64,000 nt of DNA from Pseudoalteromonas sp. XMcav2-N (GCF_024124545.1 NZ_JAMXSF010000005.1:124001-188000); one strand, 5' to 3'. Positions 1 to 9,527 are shown, numbered from the stretch's first letter. Notes: generated by a model from the sequence alone, not told the origin. Translations and numbers: made by a program.

Positions 1-1523
1 CCGTCCACTTTGTCTTCGGCCAGCATCATGGTGCCCAGCACCACATTGTCTTGTAGTTGCTCTGCCGCCACAACTTCCGTCAGGCCCTTGTTTTTGCGCA
101 GCTCAACCATAGGCGCTATGTACTTTTCAACCTCTTCATTGGGATCGAGAATGGTGACATTGTCATTCAGCTCGACCCCTTGCTGCGCGGCGATACGTTC
201 GATTTCTTCTCTGTCACCCAACAGCACTGTTTTGGCAATGCCTCGCTCACCACAGATAGCTGCGGCTTTAATGGTACGAGGCTCGTTGCCCTCTGGCAGT
301 ACTATGGTCTTATTTGCTTTACGTGCTGAATCTGTCAGCAAGAAACGAAACGCCGGAGGCGATAACTTTCGGGTTCGGGCCACGCCCTGAGCCAGCGAGT
401 CCAGCCAGTCGGCGTCAATATGATCGGCATTATGTTGCTTCACTTTGTCGATGCGCTGTTCATCATCAGCAGGGACTTCCATATTAAAGTTATGCAATAA
501 CAACGAGGTCCGCCAGGTATCTGCAGTGGTAGCCAGGATTGGCAGGCCCGTTGCCATGGCTTGTTCGCACAGCTCCATGATTTTGGCTTCTGGTTTGAAT
601 CCGCCAGTGAGCAAAATGGCACCCAGCTTTGTTCCGTTCATGGCACTCAAGCAGCCCGCAACCAGAATATCGGAGCGGTCACCTGGCGTGACCAACAGGG
701 CGCCTGGTGTAAAGTGATTGAGGATATTTGAGACAGTTCTGGCACAAAAGGTGACTCGTCTTAAACGGCGATGCGCCATGTCACCGGCGTTGATCACCTC
801 CGCGCCCAGATAGTTACTCAGGTCAACCACACGTGGCGCGACCAGATCAAAATCCCACGGAATAGCACCAAGCAACATAAACGGATGCTTGCGGAAGATG
901 GGCAAAGAAGCCAGCCTGTTTAGCTCATTCTCCAATTGCTCCGGCTCATGTTGATCAACCAGATCGGCACGTGCCCGGCCATCTTCATCAAGTGGTGCGT
1001 TTACTTTGTTAAAGATACAGCCTAGTACCCGAGCGTGGTCGACGCCACCATAGTTGCCCGCGGCAATTTCCAGGCGGTCTTCGAGTTGGTTATTGCTGTC
1101 GTTGCCCGGGGTGAGTACAAACACAATATCTGCACCGAGTGTCTGGGCGATTTCCCGGTTGACACGGCCTGCGTAAGGCTGACGACGTGTTGGCACCATG
1201 CCTTCGATAATAGCCACTTCACCCGGGTTAATAGCACTTTCAAAGCGCTCGACTATTTCTTCGAGTAAATCGTCGCCTTTGCCATCGCCAATCATTTGTT
1301 CGGTATAGCTCAGCTCAAATGGTTTAGGCGGGGAAATAGAAGATCCCTGTTGTACAATCAAGGTTGATTTTTCCGGGCCTGTGTCTTCTTTCCGGGGTTG
1401 TGCTATTGGCTTAAAAAAATTAACCGCAACGGCTTTTTGTTCCAACGCGCGCACCAAACCAACCGACACGGACGTTAAGCCAACGCCGGTTGAAATAGGG
1501 ATCAGCATAATACGACGGCTCAT
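1..1523 (-). CDS. pta: Phosphate acetyltransferase, C-terminal part cut by window edge
   Basis: Transfers acetyl between CoA and phosphate and works with AckA in the acetyl-CoA/acetate node of the cytoplasm. About 507 residues are visible. The N-terminus (MSRRIMLIPISTGVGLTSVS) is the P-loop-like domain of the long Pta type, followed by a DRTGG-type middle domain (GALLVTPGDRSDILVAG) and the start of the catalytic PTA_PTB domain (TDSARKANKTIVLPEGNEPR). The E. coli enzyme has about 714 residues, so roughly 200 catalytic residues lie outside. The start codon is 3 bp beyond the ackA stop, so the two form an ackA-pta operon. Family assignment is firm. Confidence 0.95.
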   Translation of the reverse strand, partial: MSRRIMLIPISTGVGLTSVSVGLVRALEQKAVAVNFFKPIAQPRKEDTGPEKSTLIVQQGSSISPPKPFELSYTEQMIGDGKGDDLLEEIVERFESAINPGEVAIIEGMVPTRRQPYAGRVNREIAQTLGADIVFVLTPGNDSNNQLEDRLEIAAGNYGGVDHARVLGCIFNKVNAPLDEDGRARADLVDQHEPEQLENELNRLASLPIFRKHPFMLLGAIPWDFDLVAPRVVDLSNYLGAEVINAGDMAHRRLRRVTFCARTVSNILNHFTPGALLVTPGDRSDILVAGCLSAMNGTKLGAILLTGGFKPEAKIMELCEQAMATGLPILATTADTWRTSLLLHNFNMEVPADDEQRIDKVKQHNADHIDADWLDSLAQGVARTRKLSPPAFRFLLTDSARKANKTIVLPEGNEPRTIKAAAICGERGIAKTVLLGDREEIERIAAQQGVELNDNVTILDPNEEVEKYIAPMVELRKNKGLTEVVAAEQLQDNVVLGTMMLAEDKVD

Positions 1524-1526
1524 GGT

Positions 1527-2726
1527 TTAGTGCTCCTGTGCCAGTTGCGCGGCATCATGGGCAATGACCCATTCTTCATTCGTTGGGATCACCCATGCTT
1601 TGGTCGCAGCGCCAGCACGGGTAATTTCACCCTCTTTGCCAAAGCGGGCATCGAGGTTTGCCTGCGCATCAATCTCCATCCCTAAAAAGCCGAGTTGTTC
1701 AACCACTTTTGCGCGGATCACATCTGAGTTTTCGCCAATACCACCGGTAAATACCAGCGCATCCACGCCACCGAGGGGCACTGCAAAGCTGGCAATTTGC
1801 TTAGCCAGGCGATAACAAAACATGTCCAGCGCCAAAGTTGCCTGGGGGTGTCCATCTGCGGCGGCTTCTTCAATGGTACGGCAATCATTCGACAATTCAC
1901 TGATCCCCAACAAGCCACTTTGCTTGTTCAGCAAGGTATCGACTTGCTCTACGCTATAAGCTAGCTGGTTAACCAGATAGGAAAACAGGCCCGGATCGAT
2001 ATCACCGCTGCGAGTACCCATGATCAGGCCCTCCAGTGGCGTCAGTCCCATGCTCGTATCGACCGATTTACCATCTTTTATTGCACAAACAGAGCAGCCG
2101 TTACCCAGGTGTGCGGTAATAATGCGAGAACTTTTTTGCTCAAGGTCTAATGCTTTGATGGCTTGAGTCGATACAAAATAGTGGCTGGTGCCATGGAAGC
2201 CATAGCGGCGGAGCCCATGGGATTTGTATAGCTCGTAGGGGAGCGCGTAGAGATACGCAGTAGGCGCCATGCTCTGGTGGAAAGCCGTGTCGAATACCGC
2301 AACCTGGGGCAAGTGACTGAATGCCTGAGTAGCAGCATCTATGCCCAGCAGGTTGGCTGGGTTGTGTAACGGAGCCAGATCGGCTGTTTTGACAATAGCC
2401 TGGCGCACAGTGTCATCTATCAGTGCGGAGTGTGTAAAGTGCTCACCGCCATGCACTACGCGGTGACCGACTGCAACCAGTTCTTTATCCAACCCAAGGG
2501 ACTTGACCAGTTCAACCAGTTTGTCGATAGCAACCTGGTGGGCGTCGCCAGTATTGAGTGTGACAACGTGCTTTTGGCCTTCATGCTTATATTTTATCTG
2601 TGGGTCGCTTTCGCCGAGGCGTTCCGCGAGTCCAGAAAGGTGTTCCTGCGCGGTGTTTGGGTCTATGATTGCGAACTTGAGGCTGGAGCTGCCACAATTG
2701 AGTACCAGAACATGGGAAGATGACAT
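1527..2726 (-). CDS. ackA: Acetate kinase
   Basis: Interconverts acetyl phosphate + ADP and acetate + ATP. The 399-residue product has the expected family length. Visible signatures are VLNCGSSSLKF near residue 6, VFDTAFHQSM, GFHGTSH, HLGNGCS and FTGGIGENS, which are the ASKHA-fold phosphate and adenosine loops. I chose the ATG at 2726 because the protein then starts MSSSHVLVLNCG as in the family; a TTG seven codons upstream adds nothing conserved. First gene of the ackA-pta operon, divergent from yfbV, the same neighbourhood as in enterobacteria. Confidence 0.96.
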   Translation of the reverse strand: MSSSHVLVLNCGSSSLKFAIIDPNTAQEHLSGLAERLGESDPQIKYKHEGQKHVVTLNTGDAHQVAIDKLVELVKSLGLDKELVAVGHRVVHGGEHFTHSALIDDTVRQAIVKTADLAPLHNPANLLGIDAATQAFSHLPQVAVFDTAFHQSMAPTAYLYALPYELYKSHGLRRYGFHGTSHYFVSTQAIKALDLEQKSSRIITAHLGNGCSVCAIKDGKSVDTSMGLTPLEGLIMGTRSGDIDPGLFSYLVNQLAYSVEQVDTLLNKQSGLLGISELSNDCRTIEEAAADGHPQATLALDMFCYRLAKQIASFAVPLGGVDALVFTGGIGENSDVIRAKVVEQLGFLGMEIDAQANLDARFGKEGEITRAGAATKAWVIPTNEEWVIAHDAAQLAQEH

Positions 2727-3048
2727 AATGACTATCCGTTTTGACAATAACTGTTATTGCGTATTAAGCTAAATGAAAAGGCGCATTTAGCTACATATTA
2801 GACTAAGGTATAATTGACGAGTATGAAGTTAATTTTACCCGATTTTTTTAAGAAACGTTAGGCCATCGGTATTGGTTTATCGTGATTTGTTGCTCGTTTT
2901 GTTGGTTCGAAAGTAGGCAACGGTCGATGACAAGTAAGCTACAGGTTAATAGTGTTGCTCCGCTTCACGAAATTGACCAAATGTAAGTTGTCAGTTGCCG
3001 TGTTAAGCTGATATAACGAGTAAAAATTTGCCCTTGCACCCGGGAGTT
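2727..3048. other. Intergenic control region between ackA and yfbV
   Basis: 322 bp without a gene between divergent ackA and yfbV. It must hold both promoters. The yfbV promoter can be proposed (see 2988-3017). I saw no convincing FNR (TTGAT-N4-ATCAA) half-sites upstream of ackA and no conserved RNA structure. Confidence 0.5.
2988..3017 (+). promoter_or_regulatory. Candidate sigma-70 promoter for yfbV
   Basis: TTGTCA (2988-2993) and TATAAC (3012-3017) are separated by 18 bp, about 30 bp before the gggag ribosome site of yfbV. Read by eye only. Confidence 0.45.
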
Positions 3049-3495
3049 ATGATGCAGAAAAGTCTTATTTCACAAGTGCAACTTGGACGTCAGTACGCCA
3101 AAGAGTGGCCAATGCGCAAGGAATTGACGCTGTTATTTCCCGAATTCAGAGTGATTAAAGCGACTGAATTTGCCCTGCAGGTGATGCCTGTGTTGGCAGT
3201 TATTTCGGTTTTTATTCAGACTTCGTACCTGGGAATGGCGTATCTTCCTCAGGCCATCACCATTGCTCTGTTCTTTTTGTCTTTACCAGTACAGGGGTTG
3301 TTGTGGCTTGGTAAGCGGGCAGATACACGCCTGAATCCGGCGTTGAATAGTTGGTACAAAGAGCTTTATCACAAAATGGTAGCCAATGGTTATCAGGCCG
3401 ACGCGTCACGGGATCCCAAATACCGTGAGTTGGCAAAACTGCTCAAAGATATGTTTGAGAAAATGGATAAAGCATTTGCAAAAGAAAACCTCTGA
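3049..3495 (+). CDS. yfbV: UPF0208 family membrane protein YfbV
   Basis: A 148-residue protein of the UPF0208/YfbV family, molecular role poorly defined. An N-terminal soluble stretch is followed by two hydrophobic segments (about residues 40-60 and 65-85) and a charged C-terminal helix with KYRELAKLLKDMFEKMD. Length matches the E. coli protein (about 150). The start is the ATG at 3049 (a second ATG follows at 3052), preceded by gggag at 3042-3046. Position next to ackA is conserved with enterobacteria and supports the call. The stop codon lies inside a terminator hairpin. Confidence 0.88.
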   Translation: MMQKSLISQVQLGRQYAKEWPMRKELTLLFPEFRVIKATEFALQVMPVLAVISVFIQTSYLGMAYLPQAITIALFFLSLPVQGLLWLGKRADTRLNPALNSWYKELYHKMVANGYQADASRDPKYRELAKLLKDMFEKMDKAFAKENL

Positions 3496-3515
3496 CAGCT
3501 CAGAGGTTTTCTTTT
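3485..3515. terminator. Intrinsic terminator, probably bidirectional, yfbV/rlmA
   Basis: Perfect 11-bp stem aaaacctctga (3485-3495) / tcagaggtttt (3500-3510) with loop cagc, flanked by T-rich sequence on both strands. It lies between the convergent yfbV and rlmA and includes the yfbV stop codon. Confidence 0.8.
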
Positions 3516-3544
3516 ATCTGGTATGAGTGTTGACGAAAGCCTGC

Positions 3545-4348
3545 TCAGGACTTTTGATAGCGGGTTACCAAGAAAGAGAAGGTGACCTGGTGGTCCGCCG
3601 CTTGTTCCAGCGTTTGATAGTGGCTCTCTTTGAACTTCCACGCGAATGGGGTCATCTTGATCAGGTGCTTAATAACCTCTGTGGCCACTTGCTGTGTTTG
3701 CTCCAGGTGAAGCTGTTCCACTTCAACAAATCCTGACGGACAATCTGGTGCGTCGTGCAGGCGAACGTCATCATAGATATGTTGTTTTAACTCATACAGG
3801 TGCTTAGGTCCCGGGCTGACAACCAATAATTGCCCTTCGGGCTTTAGCAGGCGAGCCATTTCCTCTGCAAATACTGGGGCGAACACACTACACAGCACAT
3901 CGGCCTGTCCAGCTAAAAATGGCGCATCTTTAATCGAAGCGACACTGAAGCTGGCCTGAGGGTAGCGTTTTGCGGCGTATCTGATAGCCGGTTTAGAAAT
4001 GTCCACACCAAACACCTGGCTGGATTCAGGTAGTGCGCTGGCAATGGCCTGCGTATAAAAGCCCTCTCCACAGCCCATGTCTATGACAGACTCGCATGGC
4101 ATAGCTGAAATGGTTTGTGCAAGATGGGTCTGTAAAAACTGATAGTGCTCGGTTGCAAAAAAAGCACGCCGGGCTTGCACCATATCCAGGTTATCACCAG
4201 GCTGGCGGGAGTTTTTAAACTGGACCGGAAGCAGGTTAACATACCCTTCTTTTGCCACATCAAACTGATGATTGTGCTCACAACGAAGCGTCTTGTTTTG
4301 CTCAGCCAAAGGTGCCGAGCAAATTGGGCAGCGATAATGCAGCGTCAT
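3545..4348 (-). CDS. rlmA: 23S rRNA (guanine-N1)-methyltransferase RlmA
   Basis: SAM-dependent methylation of a guanine (G745 in E. coli numbering) in 23S rRNA. The 267-residue protein starts with a zinc-finger module with ligands C7, C10, C23 and H27, followed by the typical FDVAKEGYVNLL. A class I SAM-binding motif (VIDMGCGEGFYTQAI) comes near residue 88. Domain order and length match E. coli RrmA/RlmA. The start codon overlaps the stop of the upstream membrane protein gene by 4 bp (ATGA type), so the two are probably translationally coupled. Confidence 0.93.
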   Translation of the reverse strand: MTLHYRCPICSAPLAEQNKTLRCEHNHQFDVAKEGYVNLLPVQFKNSRQPGDNLDMVQARRAFFATEHYQFLQTHLAQTISAMPCESVIDMGCGEGFYTQAIASALPESSQVFGVDISKPAIRYAAKRYPQASFSVASIKDAPFLAGQADVLCSVFAPVFAEEMARLLKPEGQLLVVSPGPKHLYELKQHIYDDVRLHDAPDCPSGFVEVEQLHLEQTQQVATEVIKHLIKMTPFAWKFKESHYQTLEQAADHQVTFSFLVTRYQKS

Positions 4349-4971
4349 TTATCTAAGTAATCCCTATCATAAAAGGTTTTGACCCAGTGTGGTCGGTAGG
4401 TGATCAGTAAAGTGATGGCCATTCCGTTAAGCATGGCTTCCGGAAACCACATGATGATCGCGTAAAAAATATAGTTGTCGACCAGCACAGGCCAGTCATA
4501 AAGTCCGATACTGAGGTAATACAGTGCACTTATCGCTATCTTACTGGCTGCTACCAGACCTCCACACAAAAATGCACAGACGAAGATATAGACGAAAAAG
4601 TGGCGGCTGAGAAAATGATAACAGAGTAAAAACAGACCATAGCTCAGATAGACAGGTAGCAGGGCTGTAAACAGCCAGAATGTCCAAAAGTTATCGATGG
4701 GCATAGGGCCAAAGAAATAACTGAGCAAAGTTGCCAGCGTCGTGCACAGCAGGCCCATATGCCAGCCAAGTGTGAGTGTCGCCGCAGTGATCCCCAAAAT
4801 ATGGATAGACAGTTGCGGTAAAATACCAGCCTGGATCTGCCACAGCAGCGCCAGTACCAGCGCACAAGCCAGCACACCGGTTTGCCGTGCCGGCGTTTGC
4901 AGCAGCGCCTGATACTGGTGCTTATTGATACTCAGGGCAAACAAGCCCATGGCTACAAGAGCGGTAAACAT
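4345..4971 (-). CDS. CbiM-like integral membrane protein (COG3235-type, putative ECF permease family)
   Basis: A 208-residue, very hydrophobic protein with about six membrane segments. The stretch IHILGITAATLTLGWHMGLL resembles the CbiM/energy-coupling-factor substrate-binding membrane family, and I recall this arrangement as COG3235. The ECF ATPase and the T component are not nearby, so transport of a metal or cobalamin precursor is only a guess. It sits 5 bp after xthA and overlaps rlmA by 4 bp, forming an xthA-membrane protein-rlmA unit. The genes are functionally unrelated, so linkage says little about its role. Confidence 0.55.
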   Translation of the reverse strand: MFTALVAMGLFALSINKHQYQALLQTPARQTGVLACALVLALLWQIQAGILPQLSIHILGITAATLTLGWHMGLLCTTLATLLSYFFGPMPIDNFWTFWLFTALLPVYLSYGLFLLCYHFLSRHFFVYIFVCAFLCGGLVAASKIAISALYYLSIGLYDWPVLVDNYIFYAIIMWFPEAMLNGMAITLLITYRPHWVKTFYDRDYLDK

Positions 4972-4976
4972 ATCGA

Positions 4977-5786
4977 CTATAGATCAAACGTTGCCCATAC
5001 CGGCGCATGATCAGAGGGCTTTTCGATACCACGCAGTTCATAATCAATGTCGCTTTCGACACATTTGGCCATCAAAGGGGCTGTGGCCAGAACAACGTCG
5101 ATGCGCAGACCGCGATTGTCATCGAATCCTTTAGAGCGATAGTCAAACCAGGAATATTTATCACAGGCATCCGGGGTTAGTTCACGGAAGGTATCCTTGA
5201 GACCCCAGTCCAGTAAAGTCTGCAGCCATTCACGCTCTATTGGCTGGAATGAGCACTTACCGGTTTTCAGCCAGCGCTTACGGTTAGGCTCGCCAATGCC
5301 GATATCCAAATCAACAGGGGAAATATTGATATCACCCATGACTATCAGATTTTCGCCGTTGTCTGCTGTTGTGTTCAGGTGGGTCATTAAATCAGCATAG
5401 AACTGACGTTTGTACGGAAACTTGGTTTCGTGATTAATGTTGTCACCCTGGGGGAAGTAACCGTTCATCACCGTGACGTCTTCACCATTGTCACCTTCAA
5501 AGGTGCCGATGATCATCCGCTTCTGCGACTCTTCTGTATCTGTTGCAAACCCTTTTTGGATCAGCTTGGCGGGTTTTTTTGAGAGCAGTGCGACACCATA
5601 GTGTGCTTTTTGACCGTGAAAATAGACATGGTAGCCCATTGCTTCAACGTCCGCGACGGGAAAGGCTTCGTCATGTACTTTGATCTCCTGCAAGCCGATC
5701 ACATCGGGTTGATGTTTGTCGATCAGGGCTTGTAGCTGGTGCAGGCGAGCGCGCAGGCCATTTATATTGAATGAGATAACTTTCAT
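4977..5786 (-). CDS. xthA: Exodeoxyribonuclease III
   Basis: AP endonuclease and 3'-5' exonuclease of base excision repair. The 269-residue product matches E. coli XthA (268). The EEP-fold motifs are present: NINGLRA near residue 7, GLQEIK with metal-binding E34, [15 protein letters not shown] with the Asp/Asn pair, and terminal SDHAPVW with the catalytic Asp-His. I chose the ATG at 5786 because [14 protein letters not shown] is the conserved N-terminus; the 20 codons upstream are not family-like. First gene of the operon ending in rlmA. Confidence 0.95.
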   Translation of the reverse strand: MKVISFNINGLRARLHQLQALIDKHQPDVIGLQEIKVHDEAFPVADVEAMGYHVYFHGQKAHYGVALLSKKPAKLIQKGFATDTEESQKRMIIGTFEGDNGEDVTVMNGYFPQGDNINHETKFPYKRQFYADLMTHLNTTADNGENLIVMGDINISPVDLDIGIGEPNRKRWLKTGKCSFQPIEREWLQTLLDWGLKDTFRELTPDACDKYSWFDYRSKGFDDNRGLRIDVVLATAPLMAKCVESDIDYELRGIEKPSDHAPVWATFDL

Positions 5787-6023
5787 CGTTGTTGTTCTTA
5801 ATTTGCATATAGTCAGTGACGCTAAGTCTATCATTTTTGTCTGCATGAATGGAGGGGGAGGTGCGAATTTAGCAGGGTATGTTCGGCCCTCTAAGTGTTC
5901 TAAAAATTGGGAATTGTGACATCTAAAATTGTTAATGAATGCGAAAATTGTAACGGCTTTAAAGCGCCTGATTAGGGAGTTGTGAATAGGCTATTAAATG
6001 ATCAAGAAAGTTCATTTTTACCA

Positions 6024-6051
6024 TTTACACACTAAAACTTGTATATATAAT
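6024..6051 (+). promoter_or_regulatory. Candidate sigma-70 promoter for the DUF3718 gene
   Basis: TTTACA (6024-6029) and a consensus TATAAT (6046-6051) with a 16-bp spacer, 30 bp before the start codon. One of the best promoter-like matches in the window. Confidence 0.6.
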
Positions 6052-6081
6052 GCGCACCAATTCGTTTATTTGGGGTAAATT

Positions 6082-6513
6082 ATGTTTAAGTCTCTCTCTC
6101 TTGTTACACTGATCTCGATTGCATCTTTTTCTGCTACTGCTGCACCAGTTGTGAGCGGTAACGCATCACCAGAATCTAAAGTATGCGCTATCGCGGCGGA
6201 ACAAGGTCTGAGTGCTGCACGTGCATATGGAGCGAAGCACGGCGTATTCGTATCACGTTTTTCTAAGACGCTTGAGTGTAACGGTGAAGACATCCGTTCA
6301 TTTGCCAAACAGGCACAGATTGAGTCTGCGAATACCGAAGCGAAAGTGAAACTTGTCGCTAAAAACAGTACGGTTGCAACTGAGCTTTGCCTAAAAGCAG
6401 CCAAAGAGGGACTTTCCAGTCTGGGCAAACTTCGCCATCAGACACGTAACCTGAAGTGCAATGATGTACCAGTTAAGCAGTTTATTAAAAACATCAATAA
6501 TACCGCTATCTAA
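6082..6513 (+). CDS. Small secreted DUF3718-type protein
   Basis: 143 residues with a clear signal peptide (MFKSLSLVTLISIASFSATA, cleavage near residue 21), so periplasmic or secreted. The mature part is an internal duplication: SKVCAIAAEQGLSAA...LECNGEDIRSFA and TELCLKAAKEGLSSL...LKCNDVPVKQF, each with two cysteines spaced similarly, suggesting one disulfide per repeat. I recall this pattern as DUF3718, known from Alteromonadales; function unknown. Own promoter and terminator make it monocistronic. A ggggt ribosome site precedes the ATG. Confidence 0.75.
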   Translation: MFKSLSLVTLISIASFSATAAPVVSGNASPESKVCAIAAEQGLSAARAYGAKHGVFVSRFSKTLECNGEDIRSFAKQAQIESANTEAKVKLVAKNSTVATELCLKAAKEGLSSLGKLRHQTRNLKCNDVPVKQFIKNINNTAI

Positions 6514-6533
6514 ATATCCGCGATAAACGCAAT

Positions 6534-6559
6534 AAAAAGCCCGCACAGCGGGCTTTTTT
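6534..6559 (+). terminator. Intrinsic terminator after the DUF3718 gene
   Basis: 11-bp stem aaaaagcccgc (6534-6544) / gcgggcttttt (6548-6558), loop aca, followed by T. Confidence 0.9.
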
Positions 6560-6669
6560 GATCTTGCTATAAATATACTTTAAGGGGAGCACAGGACGGT
6601 TCCCATGTATTCCATATGCTTAAATGTAACCTCTGCATTAATTTGTTTGTCTTTTGTATTACATAAATG

Positions 6670-6698
6670 TTCTTAATGTGTTTTTCGTATGTTATAAA
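6670..6698 (+). promoter_or_regulatory. Candidate promoter for the TonB-dependent receptor
   Basis: TTCTTA (6670-6675) and TATAAA (6693-6698) with 17-bp spacing, 48 bp before the ATG. The -35 is weak. Confidence 0.35.
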
Positions 6699-6745
6699 AT
6701 GTTTGGTTATTACAAATATAATTAACACTATGGAGAAGAGGAAGA

Positions 6746-9412
6746 ATGAAAAAGGGGATTACACTTACTGCACTTGCAGTCTCAACAGTACTTTCAGGTA
6801 GTTTACAGGTCGCAATGGCGGAAGAGGGTGAAGTTGAACGCATTGAGGTGACGGGGTCGCATATTAAACGTTCAGACATGGAAGGGCCTTCACCGGTTCA
6901 AACTATTTCGGCATCTGACTTGGCAGCGACGGGATCAACTGATCTGATAGGCGCTTTACAAAAGCTACCGGTTGTTGGCACGGGTACTTTTAGTACTCAG
7001 GGCAACTCCAGTGATGACACCGCCAATGGGGGGTCTAGCGTCGCGTTACGTGGCCTTGGTGCATCATCGACTCTGGTATTGATCAATGGACGCCGGGTGG
7101 CTGTTAGCCCGTTTGCAAAAGACATTGAAACGTCCTTCGTTGACTTAAACACCATTCCTGTTTCTGCGGTTAAGCGCATTGATGTACTTAAAGATGGTGC
7201 ATCGGCTACATATGGTTCGGATGCGGTGGCTGGTGTTATTAACATTATTTTACGTAACGACATCGATGGCTTTGAAGTCGCGGCTAAAGTCTCTGATACC
7301 GCCGATGGTGGCGGTGAAGAGCAAAACTTTACTTTACTGTGGGGTAACTCTACCAGCAAAGGACATCACAACTTTACGCTTGATTACTTCAAACGTGGCG
7401 ACGTGTTTTACTCGGATCGTGACTATACCGCAACGGCTGATCAACGTTTTCGCGGCGGGAATAATTCGCTGAGTTCATCTGGTTTTCCAGGCAGTGTTGA
7501 AGTAGAGCGTGCGTCACTGAGTGACGAACAATGGGCTCGCTTACCTGTTGTCCGTGTAGAGGATGACGGCACCCAGGTTCGTCAAACCCTGTTCGCTGAC
7601 GTATGGGGTAATGATGTCTGCCCGGCGGAGATGATAATCGGGGATGTATGTCGCTATGACTATGCGCCGCATATGAGCCTGGTGCCCTCAACCGAGCGAG
7701 TGACTTTTAACTACAATGGTGTCCAGGAGATCATGGACGGTGTTGAAGGCTTTGCAGAGTTTTCGGCGCAGCATGCCTCAACCTTCATTCAGGGTGCCGG
7801 TAGCCCGAGTTTTACTGAGCTGACAATGGCGGGTGACAACCCCAACCACCCGTTAGCTGATCAGCCTGATCACTTCCTTCATGGTGTAGACATCTCAATG
7901 CGACGCCGCACCGTAGACATTGGTAACCGTAAAAAAGACGTGGACTCAGAATACTATCGTGCCGTGATGGGGATGCGTGGTCAGTGGCAGGATTGGGAGT
8001 GGGAATTTGCATACTCGGCTATCCGCTCCAGTGCTGTTGAAAAAGGCTTTGACGGCTTCCCGAATAAACGCCTTGCTCAACAAGCCATTGATGAAGGCCG
8101 CTGGAACCCATTTGAGCCCAGCACTAATACACAGGAAGGATTAGATTTCTTTGAAACGACGACAACCCGTTATGGCTCTTCGACCATGCAATCTCTGGAT
8201 GGCACCATTTCCGGTGAGCTATTTGAACTTGGTGATGGTTATGTCTCTGCGGCGTTCGGTTTTGAGCACCGCTATGAAAAAATTGAAGATAACCCGGATA
8301 GCCAGTACCTTCGGGGCGAAATCTTTGGTACCGAAGCGACACAAGCCAATGGTGATCGGGACAATACCGCGGTCTTTGCGGAATTTAGCGCGCCATTACT
8401 GGATAACCTTGAACTTCAGTTAGCACTGCGCCACGAGGATTACAGTGATTTTGGTAATACCACAGACCCTAAAATCGCTTTTCGCTGGACACCCATAGAT
8501 TCTGTTGTGGTACGAGGTTCCTGGGGGACTGCATTCCGCGCGCCTTCACTCGTTCAGTTACACTTGGGGCGCACCGACGAATCGCCCAGCGTAATCGACA
8601 AAGAGCGTTGTAAGCAAACAGGCGCAGATGTGGATTGTTCGCCTACCGAATATACCGCCATCGTTGCCGGTAATAAGCAATTGCAACCGGAAGAGTCGGA
8701 GAACTTTAACCTGGGTGTGATCTGGCAGGCGACGGACACCTTTAGCATTGGGGTAGACTACTGGAATTATGATCAGGAAGACTTGATCAAGAAAATTGGT
8801 GCGCAAAAGCTGGTCGACTGTTGCGGTACCGATCCCAATCTGGTTGTGCGCGCTCCTAGCCAGGGCAGCACCTTAGGCCGTATCCTGACAATTAATGATA
8901 CCTTCGTGAACATTGGTGGTCGTGAAACGGACGGTCTGGATTTAGACATCGAATACTTGCTCAACACTTCTGATATGGGTGAGTTCCGCTTTAACTACAA
9001 CCTCACTTATACACTGAACTTTGAAGAGCAGTCGTTTGAAAGTGATGATGACGGAAATACCAGTACCGTAGTTGAAGACCTGAATGGTGAGTACCAGCAT
9101 CCGAAATACCGCTGGACAGCCGGGGTTGACTGGTCAATGGATGATTTTGTTGCCAACCTGAGCTTTAACTATGTGGACAAGAACCTGGACCTGGCCGACA
9201 GCAACGGGGATAAATATGAAATTGATTCCTGGACGACGGTTGATACCAGCGTAAGCTATGTCGGCTACGACAAACTAACCGTGACTTTAGGTGCATCAAA
9301 CCTGTTGAATGAAGAGGCGCCACTGGCTCCGTCTGAATCTATGGGTATTGATAATAAGACCCACAGCGCCTTGGGTCGCCAGATGTATCTGAAGTTTGGC
9401 TATCAGTTTTAA
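6746..9412 (+). CDS. TonB-dependent outer-membrane receptor
   Basis: 888 residues. An N-terminal signal peptide (cleavage after VAMA) is followed by a TonB-box-like VERIEVTGSHIKR, a plug domain (SVALRGLGASSTLVLINGRR; RIDVLKDGASATYGSDAVAG) and a long beta-barrel ending in FGYQF, with terminal Phe as expected for outer-membrane insertion. This plug type is abundant in Alteromonadales for uptake of organic substrates such as peptides or glycans; the substrate is not visible. It is monocistronic with its own terminator, with no sigma/anti-sigma pair or TonB gene beside it. Start supported by gaagagg upstream. Confidence 0.92.
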   Translation: MKKGITLTALAVSTVLSGSLQVAMAEEGEVERIEVTGSHIKRSDMEGPSPVQTISASDLAATGSTDLIGALQKLPVVGTGTFSTQGNSSDDTANGGSSVALRGLGASSTLVLINGRRVAVSPFAKDIETSFVDLNTIPVSAVKRIDVLKDGASATYGSDAVAGVINIILRNDIDGFEVAAKVSDTADGGGEEQNFTLLWGNSTSKGHHNFTLDYFKRGDVFYSDRDYTATADQRFRGGNNSLSSSGFPGSVEVERASLSDEQWARLPVVRVEDDGTQVRQTLFADVWGNDVCPAEMIIGDVCRYDYAPHMSLVPSTERVTFNYNGVQEIMDGVEGFAEFSAQHASTFIQGAGSPSFTELTMAGDNPNHPLADQPDHFLHGVDISMRRRTVDIGNRKKDVDSEYYRAVMGMRGQWQDWEWEFAYSAIRSSAVEKGFDGFPNKRLAQQAIDEGRWNPFEPSTNTQEGLDFFETTTTRYGSSTMQSLDGTISGELFELGDGYVSAAFGFEHRYEKIEDNPDSQYLRGEIFGTEATQANGDRDNTAVFAEFSAPLLDNLELQLALRHEDYSDFGNTTDPKIAFRWTPIDSVVVRGSWGTAFRAPSLVQLHLGRTDESPSVIDKERCKQTGADVDCSPTEYTAIVAGNKQLQPEESENFNLGVIWQATDTFSIGVDYWNYDQEDLIKKIGAQKLVDCCGTDPNLVVRAPSQGSTLGRILTINDTFVNIGGRETDGLDLDIEYLLNTSDMGEFRFNYNLTYTLNFEEQSFESDDDGNTSTVVEDLNGEYQHPKYRWTAGVDWSMDDFVANLSFNYVDKNLDLADSNGDKYEIDSWTTVDTSVSYVGYDKLTVTLGASNLLNEEAPLAPSESMGIDNKTHSALGRQMYLKFGYQF

Positions 9413-9430
9413 TTAACGTTGTAAAAGTGC

Positions 9431-9468
9431 AAAAAGCCAGTGCTATAGAAAGACGCACTGGCTTTTTT
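9431..9468 (+). terminator. Intrinsic terminator after the TonB-dependent receptor
   Basis: 13-bp perfect stem aaaaagccagtgc (9431-9443) / gcactggcttttt (9455-9467), 11-nt loop, T-run. Confidence 0.9.
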
Positions 9469-9478
9469 GTGGTTGTTT

Positions 9479-9527
9479 ATACCAATTTGCTCCGTCACAT
9501 TAAACTGGTATTAAGTGAAATTGGTAT
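9479..9527 (-). repeat. 49-bp short form of the ataccaattt interspersed repeat
   Basis: Ends are ataccaattt and aaattggtat. Read on the minus strand, its first 43 bases match the left end of the 162-bp copies at 20119 and 46377 (39 of 43 with the 46377 copy), then it jumps to the right terminal tggtat. The junction lies at AGCAAAT, which occurs twice in the long form, consistent with deletion between these repeats. The right end touches the stop codon of the DUF4136 gene, between convergent genes. Confidence 0.8.
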
